43,062 bases of DNA from JAFLCA01 sp041907145 (GCA_041907145.1 JAYRHW010000101.1:1-43062); one strand, 5' to 3'; shown: positions 1 through 8,304, counted from the stretch's first letter. Made by a program: numbers and translations. The notes: generated by a model from the sequence alone, not told the origin.

Positions 1-189
1 CCAGCTTCCGGACTCGGCGCCGACGCTAACACGGCGAACGAGGACGAAATTCAGTTTGTGGGCCTGGGAGTTCGTTTTTGCAATTCGAAAGAATTGCAAG
101 GGGGGAAAGAGCTCTCAGGCCCACATTTTTTTGCGGCCGGGACATACGGCTGTCTACATTCAGCCGAGTTGCTCGCAGTAATAATATAG
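1..189 (+). CDS. possible 3' end of a truncated upstream gene
   Basis: Reading frame 1 is open from the left edge to a TAG at 187-189. The segment ending near residue 26 (DEIQFVGLGVRF) has the alternating aromatic/hydrophobic pattern of an outer-membrane beta-strand, and such proteins often end in a similar strand. The frame then runs on through a strong hairpin (58-124), which is odd for a real gene end. It may be a degraded porin-like C-terminus or chance. No family is assigned. Confidence 0.18.
   Translation, partial: PASGLGADANTANEDEIQFVGLGVRFCNSKELQGGKELSGPHFFAAGTYGCLHSAELLAVII
58..132 (+). terminator. nested hairpin followed by a T-run
   Basis: Positions 58-70 pair with 112-124 over 13 bp with one G-U. 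Inside the loop a second perfect stem, 78-86 (TTGCAATTC) with 91-99 (GAATTGCAA), is capped by GAAA. ATTTTTTTG follows at 125-133. The outer stem plus T-run looks like a Rho-independent terminator for a gene left of the window. The inner GNRA-capped stem is unusual and could instead mark a small mobile or regulatory element. Confidence 0.45.
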
Positions 190-197
190 TATATACT
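169..197 (+). promoter_or_regulatory. candidate promoter of the toxin-antitoxin pair
   Basis: TTGCTC at 169-174 and TATACT at 192-197 (five of six matches to TATAAT) are separated by 17 nt. Transcription from this -10 would begin about 204-208, at or next to the ATG at 208. No Shine-Dalgarno sequence precedes that ATG, so the message may be leaderless. A second TATACT lies at 202-207. The -10 is inside the 186-209 palindrome, so a bound repressor would cover it. Confidence 0.4.
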
Positions 198-209
198 AGT
201 ATATACTAT
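186..209. promoter_or_regulatory. perfect 24-bp palindromic operator
   Basis: Positions 186-209 read identically on both strands and consist of two tandem copies of AGTATATACT (188-197 and 198-207) flanked by AT. The palindrome covers the candidate -10 and the first two bases of the start codon at 208. Ribbon-helix-helix antitoxins usually bind tandem short palindromes in their own promoters, and such a protein is encoded in this operon. Autoregulation is therefore the likely role (inference). Confidence 0.65.
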
Positions 210-666
210 GTTTCTCCTGCGGGTTGTCAGCGCTCTCAATACAGCAAAAATTAAGTATGCCGTCGCAGGAGGCTACGCTGTTGCGTTGCATGGAGCCGTA
301 CGCGGAACCGTGGATATTGATCTGGTTCTAGCGCTACGTCCTTCGGCGTACGAGAAAATCGAAGCCGCTTTGGCATCGATTGGCTTACAGTCAAGAATTC
401 CAGTTTCGGGGATAGAAATTCTTCAGTTCCGGGAGGAGTACATCAGGAAGCGAAACCTCATCGCCTGGAGCTTTTGTAATCCCTCGAATCCGGTTGAGCT
501 CGTCGATATCATCATCACTCATGACCTGTCGAAAATGAAGTCCATACGGGTGAAGATACAAGGGCACGCCGTCAATATTCTCGATAAGCGAAGCCTCATA
601 AAAATGAAGCGAGAGAGCGGACGCCCACAGGACCTCGAGGACATCCGAGCACTGGAGAAGGTATGA
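208..666 (+). CDS. MNT-like nucleotidyltransferase, probable toxin
   Basis: This 152-residue protein has the start of a minimal nucleotidyltransferase fold: GGYAVALHG at 21-29, followed by the DxD pair D36/D38 that would bind metal in the family, and a further acidic strand (VELVDIIITHD) near 95. Relatives (DUF6036/AbiEii-like) act as toxins that modify RNA or tRNA, or as nucleotide-transferring partners in toxin-antitoxin pairs. The target here is unknown. The start at 208 has no ribosome binding site and sits inside a palindrome, fitting leaderless translation. Its stop overlaps the next start as ATGA, so the two genes are translationally coupled. Here the catalytic gene comes first, whereas most type II pairs place the antitoxin first. 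Confidence 0.72.
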   Translation: MFLLRVVSALNTAKIKYAVAGGYAVALHGAVRGTVDIDLVLALRPSAYEKIEAALASIGLQSRIPVSGIEILQFREEYIRKRNLIAWSFCNPSNPVELVDIIITHDLSKMKSIRVKIQGHAVNILDKRSLIKMKRESGRPQDLEDIRALEKV

Positions 667-923
667 CTCGACCCGTACAGTTTTTTGCCGATGAATATCT
701 TGCGAAGTGCAGAGATATGACCCCATCAGAAATTGCGACATTTCTCGAAGAATTTCGCTGCATGGCCCGGCACGAGTTTAATCGCAAACCCCAAAAGCTT
801 ATTAGCATCAAGATGCCTGAATATCTCCTTCAAGCCTTCAAGGGTCGCTGCCAGGTCGAAGGCTGCAAGTATCAGACAAAAATCAAGGAGTTGATGATGC
901 AGTGGCTTAACTCCGGGGGGTAA
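663..923 (+). CDS. ribbon-helix-helix (CopG/BrnA-like) antitoxin
   Basis: This 86-residue protein has a C-terminal ribbon-helix-helix domain: beta-strand KLISIKMP at 45-52, helix 1 about 53-66, a turn containing EGCKYQT, and helix 2 about 71-82 (KIKELMMQWL). The N-terminal 40 residues are a helical segment that could contact the toxin. In the family the strand pairs with a second subunit and inserts into the DNA major groove. It begins inside the stop codon of the nucleotidyltransferase (ATGA), consistent with a cognate pair. It probably represses the operon through the palindrome at 186-209 (inference). The assignment as antitoxin rests on domain type and position. Confidence 0.72.
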   Translation: MTRPVQFFADEYLAKCRDMTPSEIATFLEEFRCMARHEFNRKPQKLISIKMPEYLLQAFKGRCQVEGCKYQTKIKELMMQWLNSGG

Positions 924-997
924 ATCCGTTGCCGAGGGGTTATGCAAAAGTATGGCTTAGGACTCGAGTGGGCCTTCTGATGTCATTCGAGCCGGGG

Positions 998-2377
998 TCA
1001 ACTGATGGGGGCACTCGAGAATAAATTGAGCACACGGCGGTTAAAATCCGGGAAAACGGCAGCGGGATCGATGCCTATCCACTCAACCGCCTCCCAAAAT
1101 ACGTCGCGATAGTCGTTGTGCACCGGCAGTCCGCGGAAATCTCCGAGGCTTGCATTGGGGTCAGGGAGGTTCAACTCCTCGAAGCTTGGACGCGCCCCAA
1201 CTACGACATCTAAACTGCTGGTCAAGCTGCCTCCCAACACCAAGGAGATATTTCCAAGCCCGTGCTCGCTTCCGATACCGGGGGCGAATAGGCTTCTGCC
1301 AAATTCAGCACAGAAAACGATAGCGGTTCTATCCCAAACACTTTTCCCTGAAACGCCGCTGGGAGTAGCCTCCAGGTCGTTCCGAAGCGCGGTTAAGCAG
1401 GAATTGATGGCCGACAAGGCGTTTGGCAGTGAATAGAGCACATCGCTGTGCATATCAAAGCCATCGAGTCCGATCTGTATGAGCGACTTCCCGGAATCGT
1501 GAAATGGATCGCTGCCACTGCCGCGCCCGAGGGCTCGGCGCTTGAGAATCTTGGCCGCGTCGGCGAAGAGGGTCCCGATTCCGCCCGGGTAGGTGCCGGA
1601 GAGCGGCGTCGGCGGAATGAGTTTCACTACGGGGACCGAGGCATGCATGCCTAACAAGGTTAGGCGGATATCGTCAGTTGTTTGCGGCAGACTTTGTTCG
1701 GCATTCAAAATGTCCATCAGGACATTGGCTGCCGCCTTCATTCCATCTCGGTCGTAGTCATATTCACTCAAGCCTGCCGGCAGCGTTATAGGCGGCTTGT
1801 GGCCCTGACCGCTAAAGTAGGGAAGCCCCGGCGATGAGCCCAGTCGGAAACTTTGATATGCAGTAAATCCGCCGGCCTCCATCAGGCGCTGGCCCCATTG
1901 ATTGCCGTGGCTGTAGTCGGCTCCGGCCATCAGCCAATTGCTGGCCTGCGGATGCGAGCGGAAGTTTATGGGCTGCCCATCTGGCTGCATATGCCCGAAG
2001 CACGAGAGGATCTTGGCCTCCCCTCGAACGAGTAAATCTCGCACGCTGGTGATATTTGAATTCGAACTTACGGGATTCGTTCCGAGGTTAGGATCGAGGC
2101 CAAAGGTGTCATCGCCAAAGTTGGTGATTTGGCTGAGGTTGCGCAGGAGCGCGGGACGCCGCGCGCTAAGCGCAGTTCGCAGCAACGGATTGACCGGCTC
2201 GAACATGAAAAGCCCGTCATGGCCGCCATTTAATACTACCACGATGAGATTGTCTCCGTCTCCGCCGCTGCCGCTGCTGGCTGCGTAGCTTAGTGTCGGG
2301 CCAAAAAGACCTTGGAGCGCCGAAGTGCATCCGCAGGCTGCGGCGGCGCGAAGAAGATTACGTCTGGTCAGTCTCAT
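998..2377 (-). CDS. DUF1501 family exported protein
   Basis: This 459-residue protein starts with a twin-arginine signal (TRRNLLRAAAACGC), so it is expected to be exported folded through Tat. The cysteines at 15 and 17 leave open a lipoprotein. Family landmarks are the N-terminal NLIVVVLNGGHDGLFMF and the C-terminal EFGRSLFAPG...EHGLGN block, which resemble alkaline-phosphatase/sulfatase-like metal sites. No reaction has been established for most members. It lies 13 nt downstream of the DUF1800 gene in the same operon, the usual arrangement, and the two products are thought to work together at the cell envelope. An inverted repeat (963-970 with 1012-1019) lies at its 3' end. Confidence 0.85.
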   Translation of the reverse strand: MRLTRRNLLRAAAACGCTSALQGLFGPTLSYAASSGSGGDGDNLIVVVLNGGHDGLFMFEPVNPLLRTALSARRPALLRNLSQITNFGDDTFGLDPNLGTNPVSSNSNITSVRDLLVRGEAKILSCFGHMQPDGQPINFRSHPQASNWLMAGADYSHGNQWGQRLMEAGGFTAYQSFRLGSSPGLPYFSGQGHKPPITLPAGLSEYDYDRDGMKAAANVLMDILNAEQSLPQTTDDIRLTLLGMHASVPVVKLIPPTPLSGTYPGGIGTLFADAAKILKRRALGRGSGSDPFHDSGKSLIQIGLDGFDMHSDVLYSLPNALSAINSCLTALRNDLEATPSGVSGKSVWDRTAIVFCAEFGRSLFAPGIGSEHGLGNISLVLGGSLTSSLDVVVGARPSFEELNLPDPNASLGDFRGLPVHNDYRDVFWEAVEWIGIDPAAVFPDFNRRVLNLFSSAPIS

Positions 2378-2390
2378 ACACTTAGTTGTC

Positions 2391-5006
2391 CTACGTCATC
2401 GACCTTGGATGCATGCCCGCTATCCATGCCAGTCCGCGCAAGCGTTCCTTGCGTTGTTCGGCGCTCGCATTAGCCCACAGCTCTTGGCTGCTCTCAAAGC
2501 CGCGCTGCCCGTTTAAATACTCGACAAGCATCGATTGCTGCGTCTCGGTCAGTTTCAACTGGAACATCTCTACGATGTTGCTCGCTAAAAGCTCTGGCGA
2601 TGGATTCAATGATGAACTGTCCAACAATTGTTGAAGGTCTACCCCTTCGCCGGCCTCTGTAGTGTCGGGGTGCAGGTAATACCAGCGAGTCGTCGGAGTC
2701 GTGCGTTGTTGATCTTCGAACAATCTCCATAGGTATCGGCCGCGATTGAGCAGCCCTTGATAGCTAAGCCAATTCTCCCCGTGATTCGCCTGCCCGTAGC
2801 GCACGGGATCGCCGCACATTCCCCAACCAAAGACTGAAGGAGGCTCGAGCAGATTCATCCCGGCGGCACCGAGCGCCTGAACGAAAATATCAATCGAGAA
2901 ATGCTTGGTCATCGGCAGACCAAGATTCTTCAGTACGTAGGCAAGATGTTCAGCCGGACTCTTGATGCAGCTGTTATAGGGTTCCTCGGAGTACATCGCG
3001 GAGGAGTTCAATATCTTTCGCAACATCGTCTTGATGTCGTAATCGCTGGATATGAGGAGAGCCGCGAGCTCATTGGTTAGGGTTTCCGCAGGATGCGGGT
3101 AGGCCAATCTGCCAAAGAATGAATAGGCGAAATGCCGGGCGGTTGCGGGATGATCGTAGAGCAAAACGTCCATGTAGGAGTCAGCGGCAGGGCTTGAAGC
3201 AGCGGGGCCCGACTGGGAACCGGCCTGCGAGCGGACATTGAAAGTATGAGCCCCGCCGGCCAAACCGGCAACTGGAATGCCATCAATGACACCGTTGCCA
3301 AATATCGAAATATCACCGTTAAACGCATAGGCCTTATCGAAACGCAGACCCATGCCTTCGCAATCGCCGTGCGCAGTGGCGCAGCCGACGTTCCATCCAT
3401 GATATCCCGGCTGAGCGAAGTCGTACGTTTGAAACCATGAGTAGAAGCCGGAGAGTATGCGCGCGGAGGCATTAACGTCGGTCTCCGTATAGAGGGGGAG
3501 TCCGGTATAGGGATCCGCTCGTCCTAGAGTGAAGCGCTCGAGCATCTCCCGACCGAAATTGAAATTTCCGCTTACACTTCGATAGCGGTCAGCGGCGGCC
3601 GGATCGTAATGATTGAGGTGGTTGCTCAAGAACCAAGCCATGCCGGTGTCGTAGTTCATGAGCTTGAGAAAGGTGTCGAAGCTGCCAAGCGCCTGATCCT
3701 TGAGTTTGTAATAGTGATCACGCACTGGCCAGGTCAGACCAATCTGGTCAGGTTCGCGCACGACGGCAAGGTTCGTGGCGAAGTGGTCATGCAGATTGAG
3801 GAACATGACCTCCTTCATGGGGTTGCTATGAAGAATCTCGTAAGAAATCGCCGGCCGCGCGGACCATGTTTCCCAGAACCATCCGTTCGGATTTACGGTC
3901 GGAAAATTTTTGTGATTTGAGGTCAGGTAACCAATATTTTCGACCTCCTGATCGACCGCTGCGCCTGGATCGAAGTTAATTAGATGATCTACGAATTCTG
4001 CTCGGCTGATTGGCCCCTCGCCGGGAAAGTGATCGAGAATACGGCGGTCGCCGAGTCCCACACGCTTCAGAACTGCCCGGGCCTCATTGCGAGTAATTGT
4101 ACTGCGATAGGGATGCAGGCTGTCCTTAACACCCGCAAACTCGGCGGCGCCCATGCTAATGGCAAGCGGCACGCTCACCGTCAGCGTTGCTCCACGTTTG
4201 GAATTCAGACGAACCTGTAGGTTGTCAGTGCCCAGGTAGTGCAACTCCGGCGAGTAACGAACTCTGGAGCCCACCCCGGCGGCGCTGCCGTGTGCCGGGG
4301 CTTGGACCACTTCCGCTTCAAAGTCCAATCCGCAGGATTCGGAAGCGACTGGGAACTCACTGGGTGTACTCTCGACGATCTGAAGAGGGCTGCCCGAGAG
4401 TAATGAAGTCAGGACGCAGGGCGGGCCGCTTACCGCTACTGAGAACGATTTTTCCGCGCTGTCGCCGCGGGCGTTCGTTGCTCGCAGCGTAAACTGATCG
4501 GTGCCGGAATACTGGGCGCGCGGTGCATAATCAACCGCCGAGCGTCCAACACTCACGACGCCGCCCTCGGGGAGCTCCGGGGTGGAGACGGAGAGCTCAA
4601 GCTTGCAGCTGTCAGTTGAAGTAAAAGCGAATCGGACACTACGAGCTGCGCTCGTAGAAGCTGTAGTGTTCGCTGCTTTCAAGGCGACAGTGCAGCGCGC
4701 GGGGCAGCTCTTCTTGCTCCTGGCCAATCGAAGCTGTGATTTGCTGAGAGCGCTTAGCCGCATTTGCCCGCCGGATTTGCGGGCGAATACGGGAGTGATG
4801 GTTGATGCGCCGAAGTCGCAGTAAACTTTCTTCCCGGCGATTGAGAGTTTGGAGACTTTTACTAGGGAGGCCGACCGGATGGTATCAGCGAAGGACCGCC
4901 CAGAGTTCATCGCGAGGGGCCACGCTACCGCCAGCGCAAGAAGACTCGCTCTAAAACCACGTCCAACCACCGCACCCACCGACTTTGGTACAAATTCAAT
5001 AAGCAT
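2391..5006 (-). CDS. DUF1800 protein with N-terminal Ig/cadherin-like repeats
   Basis: This 871-residue exported protein has a signal peptide at about 18-40 (hydrophobic LLALAVAWPLA, cleavage near SFA). A beta-rich section follows, with at least two repeat units: the DYAPRAQYSGTDQFTLRATN and RYSPELHYLGTDNLQVRLN segments resemble Big/cadherin-like domains (about 130-290). The DUF1800 domain runs from about 295 (EARAVLKRVGLGDRRIL) to the end, with the typical WFLSNHLNHYD and GWNVGCATAH regions. The N-terminal repeats make it longer than simple DUF1800 proteins and suggest surface or matrix attachment. It is the first gene of a two-gene operon with the DUF1501 protein. The biochemical role of the family is unresolved. 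Confidence 0.85.
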   Translation of the reverse strand: MLIEFVPKSVGAVVGRGFRASLLALAVAWPLAMNSGRSFADTIRSASLVKVSKLSIAGKKVYCDFGASTITPVFARKSGGQMRLSALSKSQLRLARSKKSCPARCTVALKAANTTASTSAARSVRFAFTSTDSCKLELSVSTPELPEGGVVSVGRSAVDYAPRAQYSGTDQFTLRATNARGDSAEKSFSVAVSGPPCVLTSLLSGSPLQIVESTPSEFPVASESCGLDFEAEVVQAPAHGSAAGVGSRVRYSPELHYLGTDNLQVRLNSKRGATLTVSVPLAISMGAAEFAGVKDSLHPYRSTITRNEARAVLKRVGLGDRRILDHFPGEGPISRAEFVDHLINFDPGAAVDQEVENIGYLTSNHKNFPTVNPNGWFWETWSARPAISYEILHSNPMKEVMFLNLHDHFATNLAVVREPDQIGLTWPVRDHYYKLKDQALGSFDTFLKLMNYDTGMAWFLSNHLNHYDPAAADRYRSVSGNFNFGREMLERFTLGRADPYTGLPLYTETDVNASARILSGFYSWFQTYDFAQPGYHGWNVGCATAHGDCEGMGLRFDKAYAFNGDISIFGNGVIDGIPVAGLAGGAHTFNVRSQAGSQSGPAASSPAADSYMDVLLYDHPATARHFAYSFFGRLAYPHPAETLTNELAALLISSDYDIKTMLRKILNSSAMYSEEPYNSCIKSPAEHLAYVLKNLGLPMTKHFSIDIFVQALGAAGMNLLEPPSVFGWGMCGDPVRYGQANHGENWLSYQGLLNRGRYLWRLFEDQQRTTPTTRWYYLHPDTTEAGEGVDLQQLLDSSSLNPSPELLASNIVEMFQLKLTETQQSMLVEYLNGQRGFESSQELWANASAEQRKERLRGLAWIAGMHPRSMT

Positions 5007-5294
5007 GCCAGGAACTTATGCCGCTGGAGTGAAGCTGGTTACCGAACCAATTCTCAATGCGGCCGAACACTTAGGCAGTGGACGAGGTACAAAGCAAGTC
5101 TGGCAATGCGATGCAGTAATTCACTCGGTCGGTATCGCGCGGCTGTGGAGCCGAATCAGTTTGCGTACTTCCATGGGAAGTAGAGTCCCGACTGGTCGTG
5201 CCTAGGTAATGTCTGAGGTCCATGAATCAGGGGTAATTGCTGTCATCCCATCTACAGGGGAGGGTCTTAATTCCCTCGCTAGTGCAGAAACTCC

Positions 5295-5651
5295 TTGTTA
5301 CCAATCCGAATAGAGCTCCAGCACCACGGTAATTCTGAGGAACCCACGGTGGTCGGAGAGACGTCGGGTGATGGTGGCGATGCCGCCAACGTAATGAACC
5401 CCAATCCAGCCAATGGCGACGCTACCGTTGAGGTTCGATTGGACCCTGAGGGGTACATAGATGTTGTTCGCGCCAATGAGCTTGTCGAGCGCATGATCAC
5501 GACAGACGAAGATGGTTGCCATCAGGCGACGGGACAAATCGGCCAGGTCAGTATCTGCAATGGCTCTGCCACGCCTTCGCTTACCGGACGTCCGCAGCTC
5601 TCGTGCCCTGACAAGTCAGGTGGAGCCTTTGGACCCTGTAACCAAAGCTGA
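5295..5651 (+). CDS. doubtful small gene or gene remnant
   Basis: This 118-codon frame opens with TTG and has no clear ribosome binding site. Its middle part (DATVEVRLDPEGYIDVVRANE and onward, about residues 43-75) has a D/E/V/G/A-rich composition like real coding sequence, while the antisense frame has the Ser/Thr/Leu-rich composition typical of a shadow. The last third loses that character. No family is recognised. It may be a relic of a longer gene. A minus-strand frame at 5298-5537 is the competing reading. Confidence 0.18.
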   Translation: MLPIRIELQHHGNSEEPTVVGETSGDGGDAANVMNPNPANGDATVEVRLDPEGYIDVVRANELVERMITTDEDGCHQATGQIGQVSICNGSATPSLTGRPQLSCPDKSGGAFGPCNQS

Positions 5652-5950
5652 GCGAATTTCTCATCTGCTTTATAAATTCAACTGCCCCCGAGACCTTGAA
5701 TTTTGGCCTAGTTACGTGCTAGGTACTTGGCCCTAAACGCTCATAAAATTCCATCATACGACAGCCTCAGTGTTCGGTCCCTCATAGGCGGGGCTGCGGG
5801 GTTTTTGCGGGCCCCTTTATGGTGGATCTCGTTTTTTTGAGTCTTCTGAGGACGGTTGAGTTCCACCTAAGCCCTCAAAAAAAGTTGATATACTTTTGCC
5901 ATAAGCGTAACCTCAGGGGCCATCTTTTTCTGTCGTAAGTCTGGCGTGCT

Positions 5951-6005
5951 GGGGGGCCGCGGAGTAAACCCGAGAAGGGACGCAAGGAAAAAGCTCGGAC
6001 GTGAC
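5951..6005 (+). promoter_or_regulatory. weak c-di-GMP-I (GEMM)-like leader motif
   Basis: AGTAAACC at 5963-5970 is followed by a short CCC-GAGAA-GGG hairpin and GGGACGCAAGG at 5977-5987. In the GEMM class the order is GGCAAACC, a GNRA-capped stem, then GGGACGCAAAGCC. The downstream helix is not an obvious match, and an alternative stem CCGAG (5970-5974) with CTCGG (5994-5998) competes. Its position 90 nt upstream of a pilus operon, a common target of c-di-GMP riboswitches, is the main reason to list it. Confidence 0.2.
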
Positions 6006-6095
6006 TGTTCCCTCAATTGACCGCACGAGATGAACGAATCACAAATTTCACGAGTTTGATCTTAAGGCTGTTTCTCCTCCTCTGATGCGAGAGCT

Positions 6096-7382
6096 ATGAA
6101 GATTCTGATTGTCGACAAGAACTCCGAAGGTCAGGCCTCCCTGGCCAAATTAGTCGAGAGTTTCGATTCCAACGAACAAGATACGCTCGATCTCAGCGTG
6201 AGCCTCGCCGGCGAGTCGGATTATCTCGAAAGATTGTCCAAGTTCGATGTACTGCTTCTTGGCCCAGGGTGTGCAGATGACAGCTCCATAATGGCCCGTC
6301 GTGCGCGCGCTGCTTCTCCTGCGGTTCAAATCATTCTGATTGTTTCCGACGATACCTATTCAACTGATATCTTCCGCGTCGCCCATGTTGCGGGCGTCCG
6401 TAAGGTGCTGGCCGAGAATGGCTCTGCGCTGGACCTCCTTCAGGAGCTCGTCAGCATTCACGAGGAATTCAAGCGAGCGGGCCGGGCAAAGAGTGGCACA
6501 CTCGTCGTTATCACTCACGCCAAGGGCGGAGTCGGCGCTTCCACGTTGTGCGCAGCGCTTGCTGAGCATTGCAATCAGCAGGGCCGATCTTCGGTACTTT
6601 GGGATTTCGATTTCGAAACGCGCGATCTGTGCCGCGCGCTGACCGTTCCCGCCGATTTGCGCGGAGAGGCGGAAGCCTGGTTGGACGGCTCAGTTGAACT
6701 GACTCGCCAGCGATTTAAGGAATCGTTGTTCCCCGTGGCTGAACATACCTCCGTTATTCGTCCTCCTGCAGCTTTGTCGACAAGGAATCGGTTAGCCAGC
6801 TCGTCGCAGGGCACGCTGGTTGTGCAGCGATTGCTGGATTTGGCGCGCTGCTCTCACGATAATATTATCGTCGACCTGGCAGGTCATTTGAATCAGGGAG
6901 CGGAATTGCTCCTGCGCGCGGCAGATAAGGTCGTCGTGGTAATCGATGATTCGATTTTGGGGCTCAGCGCCGCTCACGAGCTAGCAGGGCAGTTATTGAC
7001 GATCCTTAAGGGCGACGAGAATTTACGCTTTGTTCGCTCCGGCACCACCTTGGAGCTTCCTGAAATCGTATCGCAGCTGGGGGCTGGACAGCGCCTATCC
7101 GAGGCGGCTTTCAGTCTTCCGATGTTCCCGATGGATCCCGCCGCCAGCCGTTGGCCGGGCACGGGAAAGACTTTGTACCGATTGGGGCGTAGGGAGACCC
7201 AGCGAGCTATCGAGCTGCTGGCCCTCGCGCTCGGATTGACCCTCGAATCTCATCAAGCCCTCAAGGTTGTGACCACAGACGGTTCCCTCAAGGTTGTCGG
7301 TCGGCGTGATGCTACCCCAGAGCCGGATCGCACATCAGTCAGAATGTTTTTGCAGAAAGTTTCCGGTCTTTCATTTTCCTAA
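6096..7382 (+). CDS. cpaE: CpaE/TadZ-like pilus assembly ATPase
   Basis: This 428-residue protein has a degenerate receiver-like domain at 1-125 (MKILIVDKNS start, strand KFDVLLLGPG) and a MinD/ParA-type ATPase domain from about 134. The deviant Walker A is KGGVGAST at 143-150, followed by SVLWDFDFE near 168-176 and a Walker-B-like IIVDLAGHLN near 259-268. CpaE/TadZ proteins localise the Flp/Tad pilus machine at the pole and recruit the other subunits. It is the first gene of a plus-strand operon with cpaB 17 nt downstream. The ATPase TadA, platform TadB/C, secretin and pilin genes are not in this window, so the cluster is partial here. Confidence 0.82.
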   Translation: MKILIVDKNSEGQASLAKLVESFDSNEQDTLDLSVSLAGESDYLERLSKFDVLLLGPGCADDSSIMARRARAASPAVQIILIVSDDTYSTDIFRVAHVAGVRKVLAENGSALDLLQELVSIHEEFKRAGRAKSGTLVVITHAKGGVGASTLCAALAEHCNQQGRSSVLWDFDFETRDLCRALTVPADLRGEAEAWLDGSVELTRQRFKESLFPVAEHTSVIRPPAALSTRNRLASSSQGTLVVQRLLDLARCSHDNIIVDLAGHLNQGAELLLRAADKVVVVIDDSILGLSAAHELAGQLLTILKGDENLRFVRSGTTLELPEIVSQLGAGQRLSEAAFSLPMFPMDPAASRWPGTGKTLYRLGRRETQRAIELLALALGLTLESHQALKVVTTDGSLKVVGRRDATPEPDRTSVRMFLQKVSGLSFS

Positions 7383-7399
7383 GTTTTTAAGGAGCTCCT

Positions 7400-8290
7400 A
7401 TGGCTTACTTTGGTGGAACAGCTACTGAACGTCCGTGGCCGCGTATCGATCGCACCGCCGCTTTCTTGTTTGCTACTTGTATTCTTGGGCTAGCGGCCTA
7501 TTTATCCCTGGCAACCAATATTTTCCGGCACCCAGAGCCCGAAAAAATTGTCGTTATCAAAGAGGTGCCTGCTGAGCCGAAGGCCACCTCAGCAATGATT
7601 CTGGTGGCGGTTGACAATATCTGGCCGGGTCAGAAACTCACGCAGTCTATGCTGCGCCTCGAGGATCGCCCGATCGTCGGCATTGAAGACAAGGCCTTTA
7701 AGGGCCTTGATGAGCTTCGCGGTGCATATGCAGTGACTTCAGTTGCCGCGAATACGCCGCTTTTGAAGGAACATATCTCCTTCTCGCCGCCCTCCAACAT
7801 TTTAACCGCGCGAATTCCTGAAGGCTTCCGTGCGGTTTCTATCTCGGTTAACGCCGAGACCGGCGTAGAAGGATGGGCCAGGCCGGGAGCTCGCGTCGAT
7901 GTTGTGTGGACCTCAACGCATCGCGGCCGCATGATTGTGAGCACCATCGTCGAGAATGCTCAGGTGCTCTCCGCCGAGCGTTCGGTGGAGTCGTTGCCTC
8001 AGGGATCCTCGACCTCAGTTCCGCTTCCTACGCATATAACGCTGCTCGTTGCGCTGAAAGATGCTCAGAAGGTTCAGCTTGCCAAGGCTTCAGGCGCTTT
8101 GAGTCTTAACTTGCGCGGCGACTTGGATTCTGGACAAAGCGGCAGTGGAACTTTGACGGTGGACAATCTCTTGCGCCGTCAGGACATTCGCGATCTCGAT
8201 GAAGCTCAGGGCCGTGTCAGAATCGATGGCAAGGACTTTGTCATGAAGGGCAATGCCTTAGTTCCGGCTACCACCGTTACAGCCCCATAA
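7400..8290 (+). CDS. cpaB: Flp pilus assembly protein CpaB/RcpC
   Basis: This 296-residue protein has one N-terminal membrane anchor at about 20-40, then a SAF domain at about 65-128 (ILVAVDNIWPGQKLTQSMLR), and the CpaB/RcpC core beginning AVSISVNAETGVEGWARPG at 145-163 followed by RVDVVWT. CpaB is a periplasmic component that helps form or gate the outer-membrane secretin pore of the Tad system. AAGGAGCTCCT at 7389-7399 supplies a strong ribosome binding site. It lies between cpaE and tadE. The length is normal for the family. Confidence 0.88.
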   Translation: MAYFGGTATERPWPRIDRTAAFLFATCILGLAAYLSLATNIFRHPEPEKIVVIKEVPAEPKATSAMILVAVDNIWPGQKLTQSMLRLEDRPIVGIEDKAFKGLDELRGAYAVTSVAANTPLLKEHISFSPPSNILTARIPEGFRAVSISVNAETGVEGWARPGARVDVVWTSTHRGRMIVSTIVENAQVLSAERSVESLPQGSSTSVPLPTHITLLVALKDAQKVQLAKASGALSLNLRGDLDSGQSGSGTLTVDNLLRRQDIRDLDEAQGRVRIDGKDFVMKGNALVPATTVTAP

Positions 8291-8304
8291 TTCGGTGCAG
8301 GCTC

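Larger units (their letters stand above)
5007..6095. other. 1.1 kb region without a convincing gene
   Basis: This gap separates the divergent DUF1800 and cpaE genes. It holds a weak plus-strand frame at 5295-5651 (described separately), a short hairpin at 5707-5711/5719-5723 (CCTAG/CTAGG), a GC-rich stem near 5784-5814 (GGGGC...GCCCC, then TTTAT), a possible -10 (TATACT, 5889-5894), and a riboswitch-like stretch at 5951-6005. Much of it is probably the long 5' leader of the pilus operon plus decayed sequence. Confidence 0.5.

Noticed and set aside
5430..5450. GGTTCGATT resembling a tRNA T-loop
   Set aside because: No matching acceptor, D or anticodon stems could be built around it; no tRNA was found in the window.
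5298..5537. 79-codon minus-strand frame in the 5-6 kb gap
   Set aside because: Competes with the plus-strand frame at 5295, has no ribosome binding site, and no recognisable domain; neither frame is convincing.
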